DNA from: JANLTX01 sp049840835
GTDB lineage: Bacteria > Armatimonadota > Armatimonadia > Armatimonadales > Armatimonadaceae
Assembly (NCBI GenBank): GCA_049840835.1
Contig: JASGJG010000012.1
Coordinates: forward strand, 62,001 to 126,000
DNA: 64,000 nt
Reading direction: 5' to 3'
The notes under the pieces are model-generated. The model was not told the origin of the DNA and ran no database searches. It saw nothing but the letters and a program-made list of their open reading frames with translations. The translations under genes and the position numbers were made by a program. Within the stretch, counting starts at the first letter, position 1; each line of letters begins with the position of its first letter. Positions 15,600 to 26,200 of this stretch are shown here, in pieces.

Positions 15600-18239
15600 G
15601 TGAACAGCGGCCAGAGAGACCTACAAGCAGCTTTTCGTAGCCTGGTACATGGCGAACAGTGTTATCACTGGCGGAGCATTATCCGGTTTAGTGAGGAGAG
15701 CGGGAAGTTCCACTGGGAATTTCCTGAGTTTGACCTTGCCACCGCCCAGCGCTTTTTAGAGCTACCAGCTACCACCCCCGAAGAATACCTTCGGCAGGAA
15801 AAACGCCACGCCAACCCCGAAGATTGGGCACGCTGCCGCGAAAGCATCGAACAAACCTTGCTCCGGGGAGGCAAAGGTATTCAGCAAGAATACCGGATTC
15901 GTGATACCCGCGGACGCCAGCGTATCACGCGTGACATGCTCAAGTTCGACCGACTCTCCAAGGGCATCTGGGAGGTCAACGGATTCTGCTTCGATGTCAC
16001 CGAGAGCCGTATTCGTGAGCGGTTCCAGGCTGGGCAGAGCCAGGTCCTGGAGATGATAGCTACAGGTCGCCCCTGCTCGGAGGCACTGGAGCAGCTTTGT
16101 CTGCTCCTTCAGGAATCTTTAGGCGAGGGCTTTACCGGGCTGGGCCGCTACAATGCTGCCACCCATCACATTACCGGTTTTGTAGCCCCCAGTATGTCGG
16201 AGCGGCACCGGAACATTCTGACTCGAATGCGGCTGGGACTCCCAGAAGCCATGAAGATAACCAGTCAGTTTATGGTTATCGAGGATGTTCGTAAAGACCC
16301 GGAGTGGAAAGGCTATCAGTTCCTCTATCGTGCTAGCGGCTGCCCTACGGCCTGGACCCACCCGGTTCGTGATGCACAAGGAAAACTCTCCGGGTTTATC
16401 GGCGTCTTCCTGACAACGCCAAGAGCTCCCACCGAGGCGGAGCTTCAGGCGCTTCAGGCGGCGGCGCAGATCGCCGGGGTCGCCCTGGAGCGCGAGGAGA
16501 TAGAGCGCCTCCGAGCCGATTCAGAAAAAACGGTTATGGATGTCCTACGTGGCGTGCGCTGCCTTCTCTGGCAGGCACAGGTGCGGCTCATGGATGGTGA
16601 GACCTATCGTTTCTACGACCTCAAACTCCCCCAGCAAGACATCGGACTCCAATTTTTGGGGTTCGGCGCGAGCGACCCCGCCGACCTCTTTACCCGTATC
16701 CACGCCGAGATCTCTCCCGAAGACCTTACCCGCATGCAGGCGAACCATATCACCTGCTTTGAGAACGGACGCTCGGGGTACCAGAATGAGTTCCGGTGTC
16801 GGGACGGTCGCGGGCGAATTCGGTGGCTCCGCGAAGAGATACGTGTGGAACCTGTTAGTACCGGCCACTGGCAGCTGGTAGGTGTCACCACCGATGTTAC
16901 GGCGCAACGCCAGGCGGAAGAGGACGTACGCTGGCAGGCCCTGCACGACACACTGACTGGTCTGCCTAATCGGGCACTGCTTCAGCAAGCCCTGGAAGAC
17001 TCTCTCTCTGTAGCTCGCTCCGGTCGTCGGCGCTGTGCTGTGTTGTTTCTAGATCTGGATCGCTTCAAACAGGTAAACGACCGTCTGGGGCATGGTATCG
17101 GCGACAGGCTTCTCTGTGAGGTCGCGCGGCGGCTTCAAGGGGCGATACGCGAAAGCGACATGGTGGCCCGAATCAGTGGCGATGAGTTCATTGTGCTTCT
17201 CTCTGAGGTTGTCGATGAAGCCGATGCCCGTCAGGTCGCCGAGCGAGTGCGTGATGCGCTGCGCAAGCCATGCCAGCTTGGACCGCATGAGTTACATATC
17301 GGCGGCAGTATCGGCGTCTCCTCTACCCCAGAGATGGCAAGAGCGCCGAAGTTCTGCTGCGTAATGCCGACATGGCGATGTACCGTGCCAAAGAACGGCG
17401 CGACGGCATGATCAGCTTCTACTCATCGGAGATGGATCAGGGCACCGATCATCTCCTGCAAGAAATGGAGCTACGCCGTGCCCTGGAGCGGCAGGAGTTC
17501 TTCTTAGAGTATCAGCCCCAGATTGACACACGTAACCAGGATTGGCTGACCCTGGAAGCACTGGTGCGCTGGCGGCACTCCGAACGCGGGGTGGTTGGTC
17601 CGGCTGAGTTCATTCCACTGGCGGAAGAGACCGGACTGATTGCCGCTTTAGGTAGCTGGATACTGCGCGAAGCTTGTGATCAGGCCAGCCTATGGCAGAA
17701 GCAGGAGTTCCCTCTGCGGGTCTCGGTCAATCTCTCCGCGCGGCAGTTCAATACCCCGGCGCTTATTCAGGATGTGGCAGCAGTTCTAAAATCCTCCGGG
17801 CTGGATCCGGATCGACTGGATCTGGAAATCACCGAAACCACGATTCTCCAGGGCGGGGAGAAAGCGCGTGGCACATTAGAAGGGCTGCGTGGACTTGGCA
17901 TCCGCCTGATGATAGATGACTTTGGAACAGGCTATAGCTCGCTATCCTCGCTCCAGCTGCCACCCGGTCGATGTTGTCAAAATAGACCGCTCGTTTGTGA
18001 TGGGTATGATGGAAAGCCCGGAAGATGCGGCTATTGTCCGCGCTGTTGTGGAGTTGGCCCGCGCGCTCGAGCTAGGTGTGATTGCTGAGGGAGTGGAGAC
18101 CGATGCGCACCGACGAGCCTTGGAGGCGCTGGGCTGTACCACCATGCAGGGCTTCCACTTTAGCCACCCCTTACCTGCGGAGGCGATTCCTGAACTTCTT
18201 ACAAAAACTCCCGCAAACGGCTTTAAGCGTGCGGCGTAA
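15600..18239 (+). pseudogene. PAS-GAF-PAS-GGDEF-EAL cyclic-di-GMP protein, broken by two one-base frameshifts
   Basis: Intact it would be ~879 residues: a PAS-like domain (RDTRGRQRITRDM), a GAF domain (~res 145-300), a second PAS (EFRCRDGRGRIRWLREEI), then GGDEF (LTGLPNRALLQQ, LDLDRFKQVNDRLGH, SGDEF variant) and EAL (LEALVRWRHSE, DDFGTGYSSLSSL, GVIAEGVET). Both domains keep their catalytic signatures, so synthesis and breakdown of c-di-GMP are possible. The first break, near 17327, is repaired by one extra C (SLYPRDGKSAEVLLRNADMA). The second, near 17957, is repaired by removing one T (LQRHPVDVVKIDRSFV). No TM segment is seen, so it is a cytosolic sensor. The start is a GTG with a weak ribosome site. 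Confidence 0.85.
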
Positions 18240-18286
18240 TCCTCTGTTTCTGGCAGTGGCATGGAACCTGCCGTAGAGTAAACCAC

Positions 18287-19180
18287 GTGAAAGGTATTGT
18301 ACTGGCTGGCGGCAGCGGAACCCGCCTGTATCCTGTGACCATGGCTGTGAGTAAGCAGCTCATGCCCATCTATGATAAGCCCATGGTCTACTACCCGCTC
18401 TCTGTTCTGATGCTGGCGGGTATCAAAGAGATTCTCCTCATCTCTACCCCCGAAGACCTTCCTCTTTTTAAGAAGCTCTTAGGGGATGGTAGCCAGTGGG
18501 GCCTCTCCCTCTCCTTTGCCGAGCAGCCGCGCCCGGAAGGACTGGCGCAGGCCTTCCATATCGCCAAAGATTTCCTGGACGGTGACTCGGCGTGCCTGGT
18601 ACTCGGGGACAATGTGTTCTACGGCCAGGGCCTATCCGCGCAGCTTCGGCACGCGGCAAAGACGGTAGAGACCGAGGGCGGGGCAACCGTTTTCGCCTAC
18701 CATGTGCACGATCCAGAGCGCTACGGTGTCGTAGAGTTCGACTCGGATGGCAAAGCTATCTCTATCGAAGAGAAACCGAAAGAGCCCAAGTCTAACTATG
18801 CTGTCGTCGGTATCTATTTCTACGCCCCTACTATCACCGAGATTGCTGGGGCGGTACAACCTAGCGCACGCGGTGAGTACGAAATCACGGATGTGAACCG
18901 GACCTATCTGGCGCAGGGTGCGCTTCGGGTCGAGACGCTAGGTCGTGGTACTGCCTGGCTGGATACTGGTACTCATGATTCTCTGTTGGAGGCCAGTGTC
19001 TTCATCGCGGCCATTGAGCGTCGGCAGGGTTTGAAAGTCGCCTGTTTAGAGGAAATCGCCTACGAAGAGGGCTATATCACCAGCAGTGACGTACTGGCTC
19101 AAGCGGATAAACTGGGTAAGACCGAGTACGCGGCGTACTTAAAGCGTATCGTCGCCGAGCCAGGTCCGCGAAAGAAATAG
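18287..19180 (+). CDS. rfbA: Glucose-1-phosphate thymidylyltransferase
   Basis: A 297-residue protein starting at GTG with MKGIVLAGGSGTRLYPVT, the nucleotidyltransferase signature, followed by SKQLMPIYDKPMVYYP, LGDNVFYGQGL, EEKPKEPKSNYAVVGIYFY and RGTAWLDTGTHDSLLEAS, all typical of RfbA/RmlA. It makes dTDP-glucose from dTTP and glucose-1-phosphate, the first step to dTDP-rhamnose and other deoxysugars. The gene downstream is an rfbC-like epimerase, so the pair supplies a deoxysugar for surface polysaccharide; rfbB and rfbD are not in the window. Full length. Confidence 0.96.
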   Translation: MKGIVLAGGSGTRLYPVTMAVSKQLMPIYDKPMVYYPLSVLMLAGIKEILLISTPEDLPLFKKLLGDGSQWGLSLSFAEQPRPEGLAQAFHIAKDFLDGDSACLVLGDNVFYGQGLSAQLRHAAKTVETEGGATVFAYHVHDPERYGVVEFDSDGKAISIEEKPKEPKSNYAVVGIYFYAPTITEIAGAVQPSARGEYEITDVNRTYLAQGALRVETLGRGTAWLDTGTHDSLLEASVFIAAIERRQGLKVACLEEIAYEEGYITSSDVLAQADKLGKTEYAAYLKRIVAEPGPRKK

Positions 19181-19191
19181 CAAAAATTCCC

Positions 19192-19743
19192 ATGCAGAAA
19201 CTCAACCCGGATGACCTTGCGTCGGAGTATGCCTCCGTTTTAACCACGCAAGAGTACACCAAGAAAACCCCAATAGAAGGCGTACAGGTCATAGACCTGC
19301 GTTTGATGATTGATGATGGCGGGAGCTTCGCCGAGCTGGTGCGCTTCGATGAAAACGGACGCCTGGTCCAGATACCCAGCTTCCAGGTACGGCAGAGTAG
19401 CTACTCCCTGGTCCTGCCCGGCGCTATCAAAGCGTTCCACTTGCACTACAATCAGGAAGATGTCTGGTTCGTGCCTCCCACGGACCGGCTTCTTATCGGG
19501 CTTATCGACTGCCGCAAAGACAGCCCCACCAAGGGCTCGTCTATGCGCCTGGTGATGGGCGGTGGCAAGGCGCAGCTTCTCTATATTCCGCGCGGTGTGG
19601 CCCACGGCGGCGCGAACATTGGCACTCAGAACGCGACGATTCTTTACTATGTGAATCAGCATTTCTCGCTGGATGACCCGGATGAGCGTCGAATTCCCTG
19701 GGATATCTTAGGAGCCGACTTCTGGGAAATGACACCAGGATAA
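19192..19743 (+). CDS. rfbC: dTDP-4-dehydrorhamnose 3,5-epimerase-like protein
   Basis: The 183-residue cupin-fold protein has an N-terminal TPIEGVQVIDLRLMIDDGGSFAEL segment, PGAIKAFHLHYNQEDVWFVP (the RfbC 'GxxRGLHxQ' strand is altered to AFHLHYNQ, with the His retained), LLIGLIDCRKDSPT and YIPRGVAHGGANI. It lies 11 bases after rfbA on the same strand. The variation around the first active-site motif means that the substrate could be a different 4-keto-sugar nucleotide; FdtA-like or EvaD-like isomerase activity is an alternative. The operon ends in a clear hairpin terminator. Confidence 0.85.
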   Translation: MQKLNPDDLASEYASVLTTQEYTKKTPIEGVQVIDLRLMIDDGGSFAELVRFDENGRLVQIPSFQVRQSSYSLVLPGAIKAFHLHYNQEDVWFVPPTDRLLIGLIDCRKDSPTKGSSMRLVMGGGKAQLLYIPRGVAHGGANIGTQNATILYYVNQHFSLDDPDERRIPWDILGADFWEMTPG

Positions 19744-19758
19744 CCTCCCCTAACCTAC

Positions 19759-19787
19759 AAAAACCGCGAACACTATTCGCGGTTTTT
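19759..19787 (+). terminator. Rho-independent terminator after rfbC
   Basis: Arms AAAAACCGCGA and TCGCGGTTTTT pair around a seven-base loop and are followed by GTTTTTG. The T-rich side works on the plus strand, ending the rfbA-rfbC transcript 16 bases after the stop. Confidence 0.9.
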
Positions 19788-19820
19788 GTTTTTGTGCCGA
19801 TATACTAAAATGGTAACAGC

Positions 19821-20264
19821 ATGCGGGGGCGTTCTCACACAAAACTGATTGTGGCGTTGCTACTGGCGCTCGTCGCCAGTATGCCAGCGCTCGCCTCTAC
19901 CATTCGCTGGTTCTGCGATGGGCGTGCCTGCGGCATCTCCCTCTGCTGCTGCGACCAGTCGGATGCCGCTAAAACAGACCCTAACTGCCGCCAGCCGGAA
20001 GCACCAAGCACGAAATCATCGCTCTGTGCAGCTGGGTGTGGCTGTACAGCAGTCGTTATCACAGCGGATACCCCTACGGCGTCTCTACAACCGACATCGG
20101 CACCACCTGTGCCTGGCGTCTTCGTGCTACCCACCGCTCCCCGGCCTTTAGCTCTGGCACTGGTTGTTCCTCTGACTCAGCCAGCGCTGCCAGATTACCG
20201 GGGACCGCCGGTAGTCGCTACCACCTTACCAGCCTCGGGTCTTCGGGCCCCTCCCGCCTCCTGA
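19821..20264 (+). CDS. Secreted cysteine-rich protein at the head of the metal-efflux operon
   Basis: A 147-residue protein with a signal peptide (KLIVALLLALVASMPALAS). Soon after the cleavage site come clustered cysteines: FCDGRACGISLCCCDQ, then a C and SLCAAGCGCTAVV. The C-terminal half is Pro/Ala-rich with a hydrophobic stretch and no Cys. The family is not one I recognise. Position directly before czcCBA and the clustered thiols suggest a periplasmic metal-binding or sensing role, which is inference. A TATACT -10-like box lies at 19801-19806, a few bases before the ATG, so the leader would be very short. Confidence 0.62.
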   Translation: MRGRSHTKLIVALLLALVASMPALASTIRWFCDGRACGISLCCCDQSDAAKTDPNCRQPEAPSTKSSLCAAGCGCTAVVITADTPTASLQPTSAPPVPGVFVLPTAPRPLALALVVPLTQPALPDYRGPPVVATTLPASGLRAPPAS

Positions 20265-20335
20265 AAACGCTATGTGTCGCTATGTGAGCAGTTCTATGGC
20301 TAGCTGCTTGCCGACTTCGTTTTTGGAGGCTTGTT

Positions 20336-21535
20336 TTGTTGGTTCCTACCACATCTGTTTATCAAAACGCCCCTGCACCGGCTCTTTCGTTAGAGGCTGC
20401 GGTGCAGGAGGCATTGAAGCAGCATCGCCGACTTGCGGCGGGGCGTAAAGACGCCACTGCGGCGCGCCTGGGAGTACGCTCTGCCCAAGCACTGACTAAC
20501 CCTGATTTCTACTTCTCTCCTGCGCTGGACCAGTTCAATGGCACCACCGAGGAGATGCTGATTACCCAGCCCTTAGAGCTAAACGGCACTCGGGCAGCGC
20601 GAACCGGCGTAGCCCGCGCTCAGCTTGGCATCGCAGAGGCGATGCTGGCTACAGAAACTCGCGAAGTAGTCGCCGCCGTGAAGACTGCCTACATCGGCCT
20701 CTGGCGAGAGCGAGAGCTAGCCACCCTGGCAGCATCGGTTACTCAGAACGCCAGTACCTTGCACCAGCTTACCCAGAAGCAGGTGGAGCTGGGCAGCCGC
20801 GCTGGTATCGATACCGCGCAGACCGGGCTGGAGGTGATACGAGCGCGGCAGAATGAAACCCTGGCCCGTGCGCGTGTAAAGCAGGCGGAAACAGCGCTGA
20901 ACGTGGCTATCGGGCGGGGCGCAGAAGCGCCACTGCCAAACGTGGAGCTCCCTATCATGAAGATGGAGGTTCCCGCTCCGGAGATTGCCGTGAAAGCGGC
21001 CCTGGAAACCCGTGCAGAGCTAGCGGGTGAGAGCTCTCGGCAGGAAGGCCTGCGCCAGGAAGCGCGGCTCTACCGCGCGGAGGGGCGGCCTGATATCGCG
21101 CCCCAGTTTCGCTCGCAGTATGTGACCTTCCAACGCCCGAAGCGCAGTGACTATGGGTTCTCGCTCGCTATTCGCCTGCCGTTTGTAGACTGGGGCGGTC
21201 GCAAAGGACGAATAGCGCAGGCGGAAGCCGCCGCGCAGGCACAGGACGACCGAATTGCTCAGGCGCGCCGTGAGATTGAGAAAGAAGTGCGGCAGGCCCT
21301 TACCCGGCTGGCAGGCGCCACTGAGATAGTAGGTGGATATGCCCATGCGCTCCCAGAAGCAGAGCGTTTGCTCCGGGCCACACGCATCGGGCTGGAAGAA
21401 GGCAAGATGTCTGTACTTGCCGTGCTGGAGGCGCAACGTTCCTACCGGGCGACACTCACGGAGTACACGGAAGCCCGTGCCGATCTGGCGCTGGCACAGG
21501 CCGAGCTCACCCGCGTGATGGGAGGGGCTAAATGA
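20336..21535 (+). CDS. czcC: CzcC-like outer-membrane efflux protein (TolC family)
   Basis: The 399-residue protein shows the duplicated outer-membrane-efflux repeat: SLEAAVQEALKQHRRLA, LTQPLELNGTRAARTGVARAQLG, a long helical middle and PFVDWGGRKGRIAQAEA, then a second helix pair ending ALAQAELTRVMGG. Such proteins form the trimeric channel of RND pumps. The track start is a TTG six bases after GGAGG, but it leaves no signal peptide. A frame one base off supplies an ATG at 20296 with a hydrophobic start (MASCLPTSF...), so another one-base indel in the TTTTT run at ~20320 is possible. It overlaps the ATG of the next gene by four bases. Confidence 0.85.
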   Translation: MLVPTTSVYQNAPAPALSLEAAVQEALKQHRRLAAGRKDATAARLGVRSAQALTNPDFYFSPALDQFNGTTEEMLITQPLELNGTRAARTGVARAQLGIAEAMLATETREVVAAVKTAYIGLWRERELATLAASVTQNASTLHQLTQKQVELGSRAGIDTAQTGLEVIRARQNETLARARVKQAETALNVAIGRGAEAPLPNVELPIMKMEVPAPEIAVKAALETRAELAGESSRQEGLRQEARLYRAEGRPDIAPQFRSQYVTFQRPKRSDYGFSLAIRLPFVDWGGRKGRIAQAEAAAQAQDDRIAQARREIEKEVRQALTRLAGATEIVGGYAHALPEAERLLRATRIGLEEGKMSVLAVLEAQRSYRATLTEYTEARADLALAQAELTRVMGGAK

Positions 21536-23190
21536 AAAGCCCACTATTGACTCTGGCGCTGCTCCCCCTCTCACTCCTGCTCTGGGGCTGTCAGCCCAAA
21601 GAGGTGCCCACTCTCCCGGCTTCCGAAGAAAAGGCCAAAGAACATGAAGGTGAAGGCCATGCCGATGAGCATGGTGGCTCGATAGAGCTTTCGGAGGCCG
21701 CAAAGAAAAACGCGGGCATTCGCACTCAGGTAGTCACCCAGCGCCCGGTACAGGCCACCCGCGAGGTGCCAGGCACGGTGGAGGTTGCGGCAGATAGAGC
21801 TACCAAACTGACCCCAAGCGCCGCCGGAAAAATCGTCTCTCTGCTCGCTCGCCCTGGAGATAGTGTGCAGGCAGGGCAGGCACTTGCGATTTTGGATAGC
21901 TTCGAGGTGGCACAGGGCCATGCCGCTGTGGAGCAGGCGGAGGCTGGAGTTTCCCAGGCCATCGCGTCGCTTCAGACCGCACAGGCGGAGGTTCGCCAAG
22001 CGGCAGCGGCAGTAGGGGTGGCAGATGCCGCAATATCGCAGGCCGAAGAGCGTGCTCGGAGCGCGCGGCAGGCGCTAATCCGGCAGAAGGAGTTGGCTGC
22101 CGCTGGAGCCTTTGCGCAGGCGCCACTGCAAAGCGCGCAGAGCGAGCTTTCGGGAGCGCAAAGTGACTTACTTAAAAGTCAGACTGAACTACAGGGGCAT
22201 CTGGTAGTGCTGCAGCGCGCGGAGCGCCTTTTTAAGGAAGAGGTTATCAGCCGTGCGGAGCTAGAGCAGGCGCAGCTGGAACATCGGCAAGATGAGACGA
22301 ATGTAGAGACAGCCCGGAAGCGAGTAGAGAACGCCCGGTTGACTCTGGAGCGTGAGAAGCGAATCGCGCAGGCAGGCTTGCTCAATGCCCGTGAGGTCCA
22401 GACCGCCGAAGCGACTCTGCGTGATGCAGACGCAGAGGTCAGAAAAGCACGCACGGAGCGCATCCAGAGCGTGGAGGCCCGAAGAAAAGCGGAGCATGGA
22501 GTCACTGCCGCACGCACGACTCTCTTCGGAACTCAGGCGGCACTCCGGGCGGCGCGCACCAGTTTGTATGCCCTGGAGGGTCCGGACCATGCACCGGGTC
22601 AGGGTGGGCGCATTGTGGTGAAGGCGCCGATTTCAGGAATCGTGGCCGAGCGCGGGGTCACGCAGGGGGAAACTGTGGAGCGAACCACGGTGCTCTATAC
22701 CCTGCAAAACGAAGGTGTGGTCCAGGTCACCGCGCAGGTGCCTGAGGCGGAGGTTGGCACGGTGCGGGTGGGACAGAATGCCTCTATCTCCGTGGCCGCG
22801 TTTCCTGACGCTCGCTTCTCTGGCAGGGTCACCAGTGTGGGCAGCCAGATTAATGAGAAAACCCGCTCCCTGCCCGTGCGGCTGCTGGTCAGCAACCCGA
22901 CGGGCAAGCTCAAGCCCCGTATGTTTGCCCGTGTGGTGCTAGGAGTCAGCGGCTCGCGGCAGGCGCTCACAGTGCCTGAAGCGGCGCTGGTAAAGATAGA
23001 AGGCAAACCCCATGTGTTTGTGGAGGAAGCAGGCAAGTACGAGAAGCGCCAGGTCGCGCTTGGCACGCGGGCGGCTGGCGGTGTGGAGCTGAAAAGCGGC
23101 GTGAGTGCGGGTGAGAGCGTGGTGATCGAGGGTGCCTTTGTTCTTAAGAGCGAGGCCAACAAAGAAGCGCTGGCAGGGCATGAGGACTGA
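21532..23190 (+). CDS. czcB: CzcB-like periplasmic adaptor (membrane-fusion) lipoprotein
   Basis: A 552-residue protein with a lipoprotein signal (LLPLSLLLWGC) and a short His-rich segment (EGEGHADEHGG), then the adaptor layout: a beta-barrel/lipoyl start (KIVSLLARPGDSVQAGQALAILDS), a very long coiled-coil hairpin (~res 125-345), the second lipoyl half (GGRIVVKAPISGIVAERGV), the beta-barrel (VRVGQNASISVAAFPDARFSGRV) and a C-terminal proximal domain. The hairpin is about 220 residues, longer than usual. It would link the CzcA pump to the CzcC channel. The His-rich start suggests a metal-binding role. It overlaps czcC by an ATGA junction. Confidence 0.9.
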   Translation: MKSPLLTLALLPLSLLLWGCQPKEVPTLPASEEKAKEHEGEGHADEHGGSIELSEAAKKNAGIRTQVVTQRPVQATREVPGTVEVAADRATKLTPSAAGKIVSLLARPGDSVQAGQALAILDSFEVAQGHAAVEQAEAGVSQAIASLQTAQAEVRQAAAAVGVADAAISQAEERARSARQALIRQKELAAAGAFAQAPLQSAQSELSGAQSDLLKSQTELQGHLVVLQRAERLFKEEVISRAELEQAQLEHRQDETNVETARKRVENARLTLEREKRIAQAGLLNAREVQTAEATLRDADAEVRKARTERIQSVEARRKAEHGVTAARTTLFGTQAALRAARTSLYALEGPDHAPGQGGRIVVKAPISGIVAERGVTQGETVERTTVLYTLQNEGVVQVTAQVPEAEVGTVRVGQNASISVAAFPDARFSGRVTSVGSQINEKTRSLPVRLLVSNPTGKLKPRMFARVVLGVSGSRQALTVPEAALVKIEGKPHVFVEEAGKYEKRQVALGTRAAGGVELKSGVSAGESVVIEGAFVLKSEANKEALAGHED

Positions 23191-23202
23191 AAGGAGACTC
23201 CT

Positions 23203-26200
23203 ATGCTAGATAGAATTCTGAACTTCAGCCTGACTCAGCGCCTACTGGTACTACTTGCAGCCCTGGCCTTAGTCGGGTTCGGTGTGGTGAGTTGGCAGAC
23301 TCTGACCCTGGATGCTGTGCCGGACGTCACCACCAACCAGGTACAGATCAACACCAACACGGGCGGCATGGCGCCCCCTGAGGTGGAGAAACTGGTCACG
23401 TTTCCGGTGGAAACCGCTATGGGTGGCCTTCCGGGCGTGGTCGGAGTGCGCTCGCTCAGTCAGTACGGCCTTTCGCAGGTCACAGTCACGTTTACCGACC
23501 GCACCGATACCTACTTCGCGCGGCAGTTAGTCACGGAGCGCTTGAACGGCGTACGAGAGCAGCTACCAGCAGGCGTTGCTGCGCCCGAACTGGCGCCGGT
23601 TTCCACGGGGCTGGGCGAGGTCTTTATGTTTAGTGTAGACAGCCCCACGCTATCCCCCATGGAGTTGCGCACCCAGTTCGACTGGCAGATAAAGCCACAG
23701 CTTCGCACGGTAGTCGGAGTCGCGGAAGTCAACGCGACCGGAGGCTATGAGAAACAATATGAGGTACAGCCTGACCCTCAAAGGCTCCGCGCCCGTGGGG
23801 TTTCCTTAGATGAACTGACCGATGCCCTGCGCAAGAACAACGCCAATGTAGGGGGCGGGTTTATCGAGCGGCAGGGAGAGCAGCTGCTGATTCGGAGCGT
23901 GGGCGCGGTTACTGGTATCCCCGATATCGAGGCGATTGTGGTGACCACCGAGGCGGGCACGCCTATCTTTGTGCGCGATGTCGCCAGGGTTGGGCTGGGC
24001 ACTCCCACCCGCACGGGCCTCGCTACCCGAGATGGGAAAGAGACAGTCCTCGGCATTGTCATGATGCTCAAGGGAGCGAACGGGCGCACGGTAGCCAGTG
24101 CCGCCCGAGAGCGCCTAGCGACGATTCAGAAGCAAATGCCCACAGGAGTCACACTCACCCCGGTCTATGATCGGTCGCACCTGGTCAACCAGGCGGTAGG
24201 CACGGTGCAGAAGAGCCTGATCGAAGGCGGCATTCTGGTGGTGGTGATTCTGCTGCTACTGCTGGGTAATGCACGCGGCGCGCTCATTGTGGCTCTGGCT
24301 ATCCCACTCTCCATGCTGTTCGCGTTTATCAACATGAACCGCTTGGGGGTATCGGGGAACCTCATGAGCCTGGGAGCTATTGACTTTGGGCTGATTGTGG
24401 ATGGCGCGGTGGTCATGGTGGAGCATGCGGTGGCGGAGTTGGCCCATGCCCGCCAGAAGCAGGGGCGCAAGCTTACCCGCGAGGAGGTGCAGGCGGAGGT
24501 AGCAAGGTCTTCCCGCGAGGTCGCCCAACCTGTCGCGTTCGCGGTGACGATCATCACGGTGGTGTACTTGCCGATTCTGGCGCTGGAAGGCACCGAGGGC
24601 AAGATGTTCCACCCCATGGCGTTCACGGTGATCTTCGCGCTGGTGGGAGCGCTGATTCTCACCCTTACGCTGGTGCCCGCGCTGTGCTCACTCTTGCTCT
24701 CTGGTGATACCCAGGAGGGCAAGAACCCGGTCATGGGCCTCTTCGCCAGGCTCTACCGCCCCGGATTAGAGAAGGCGCTACAGTGGCGCTGGCTGGTGCT
24801 TGCGTTTGCGGCGGGGCTGGTAGTCCTCTCGCTGGCACTCTTTTCCCGCTTAGGCAGTGAGTTCGTGCCGCAGCTCGATGAAGGGGATGCCGTGGTGCAG
24901 CCGTTTCGACTGCGTACCGTGGGCGAGAAAGAGACGATACGCCTGGTAACGGCTATGGAGCGGCGGCTTAAGGAGTTCCCTGAGGTCATCACGGTGTTCT
25001 CCAGGTCGGGTACGCCGGAGGTCGCCACCGACCCCATGCCTATGAGCCTGACCGACAGCATCATTTCGCTCAAGCCGCGCAGTCAATGGCGCAAAGGGCT
25101 AACCAAAGAGAAACTGATCGCGGAGATGGAAGAGGCTCTGAAAGATATTCCCGGTCAGGGCTACGGCTTCACCCAGCCGATTCAGATGCGCTTCTCGGAG
25201 CTGGTAGCCGGAGTCAAAGCAGATGTGGGTATCAAGGTCTTCGGCGAGGACTTAGACACGCTCAAGAAATCTGCGAATGCCATTGCCGCCGTGCTCCAGA
25301 AAGTGCCCGGCGCGGCAGATGTAAGCGTGGAGCAGGTAGACGATGTACCCGTTCTGCAACTCACGGTGGATCGGGAAGCGGCGGCACGCGTAGGAGTTAG
25401 CGCTGCCGAGGTGCAGGAGTGGATAGGATCCGCCTTTACCGGGGAGCCACTGGGCCAGGTGATTGAAGGAGACAAGCGCTTCGATCTGGTGGTGCGCCTG
25501 CCCGAATCCGTGCGCAGCGACCTGGATGCCGTGAAGGCGCTTCCCGTGGTTACTCCCACAGGCGGCTCGGTGACTCTGGGGAGTCTGGCGAGCGTGGAAA
25601 CCGTAGGCCAGCCTGCGCAGATCAGCCGGGAGAGCGGCAGGCGGCGGGTGGTGGTGCAATGTAATGTGCGCGGCGCGGACCTGGGCAGCTTTGTGCAGGC
25701 GGCGCAGACAGCGATTGAAAAAGAGGTCAAGCTACCCTCGGGCTACTACCTGGAATGGGGTGGGCAGTTCGAGAATCTGCAGCGCGCGCGCACCCGGCTG
25801 ACTCTGGTGGTGCCACTGGCGCTTTCTCTTATCTTCCTGTTGCTCTTCTTCTCGTTTGGGAGCTTGAAGCAGGCAGCGCTGATCTTCACCGGAGTGCCGC
25901 TGGCAGTCACGGGTGGGGTGCTAGGTCTGGTAGCACGCGGACTCCCCTTCTCTATCTCCGCTGGTATCGGGTTCATCGCGCTCTCGGGAGTTGCCGTGCT
26001 GAACGGGGTGGTGCTGGTGAGTGCTATCAACCGGCTGCGCCAAGATGGGCGGGCGATTCCCGAGGCTGTGCGCGAGGGGGCGAACTCGCGCCTGCGCCCG
26101 GTGCTCATGACCGCTCTGGTAGCGTCGCTTGGGTTCGTGCCCATGGCGATCAATATGGGAATCGGGGCGGAGGTGCAGCGCCCGCTGGCGACGGTAGTAA

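Noticed and set aside
15145..15603. Plus-strand open frame of 152 codons
   Set aside because: It lies over the RNase P RNA gene, whose conserved sequence explains the open frame.
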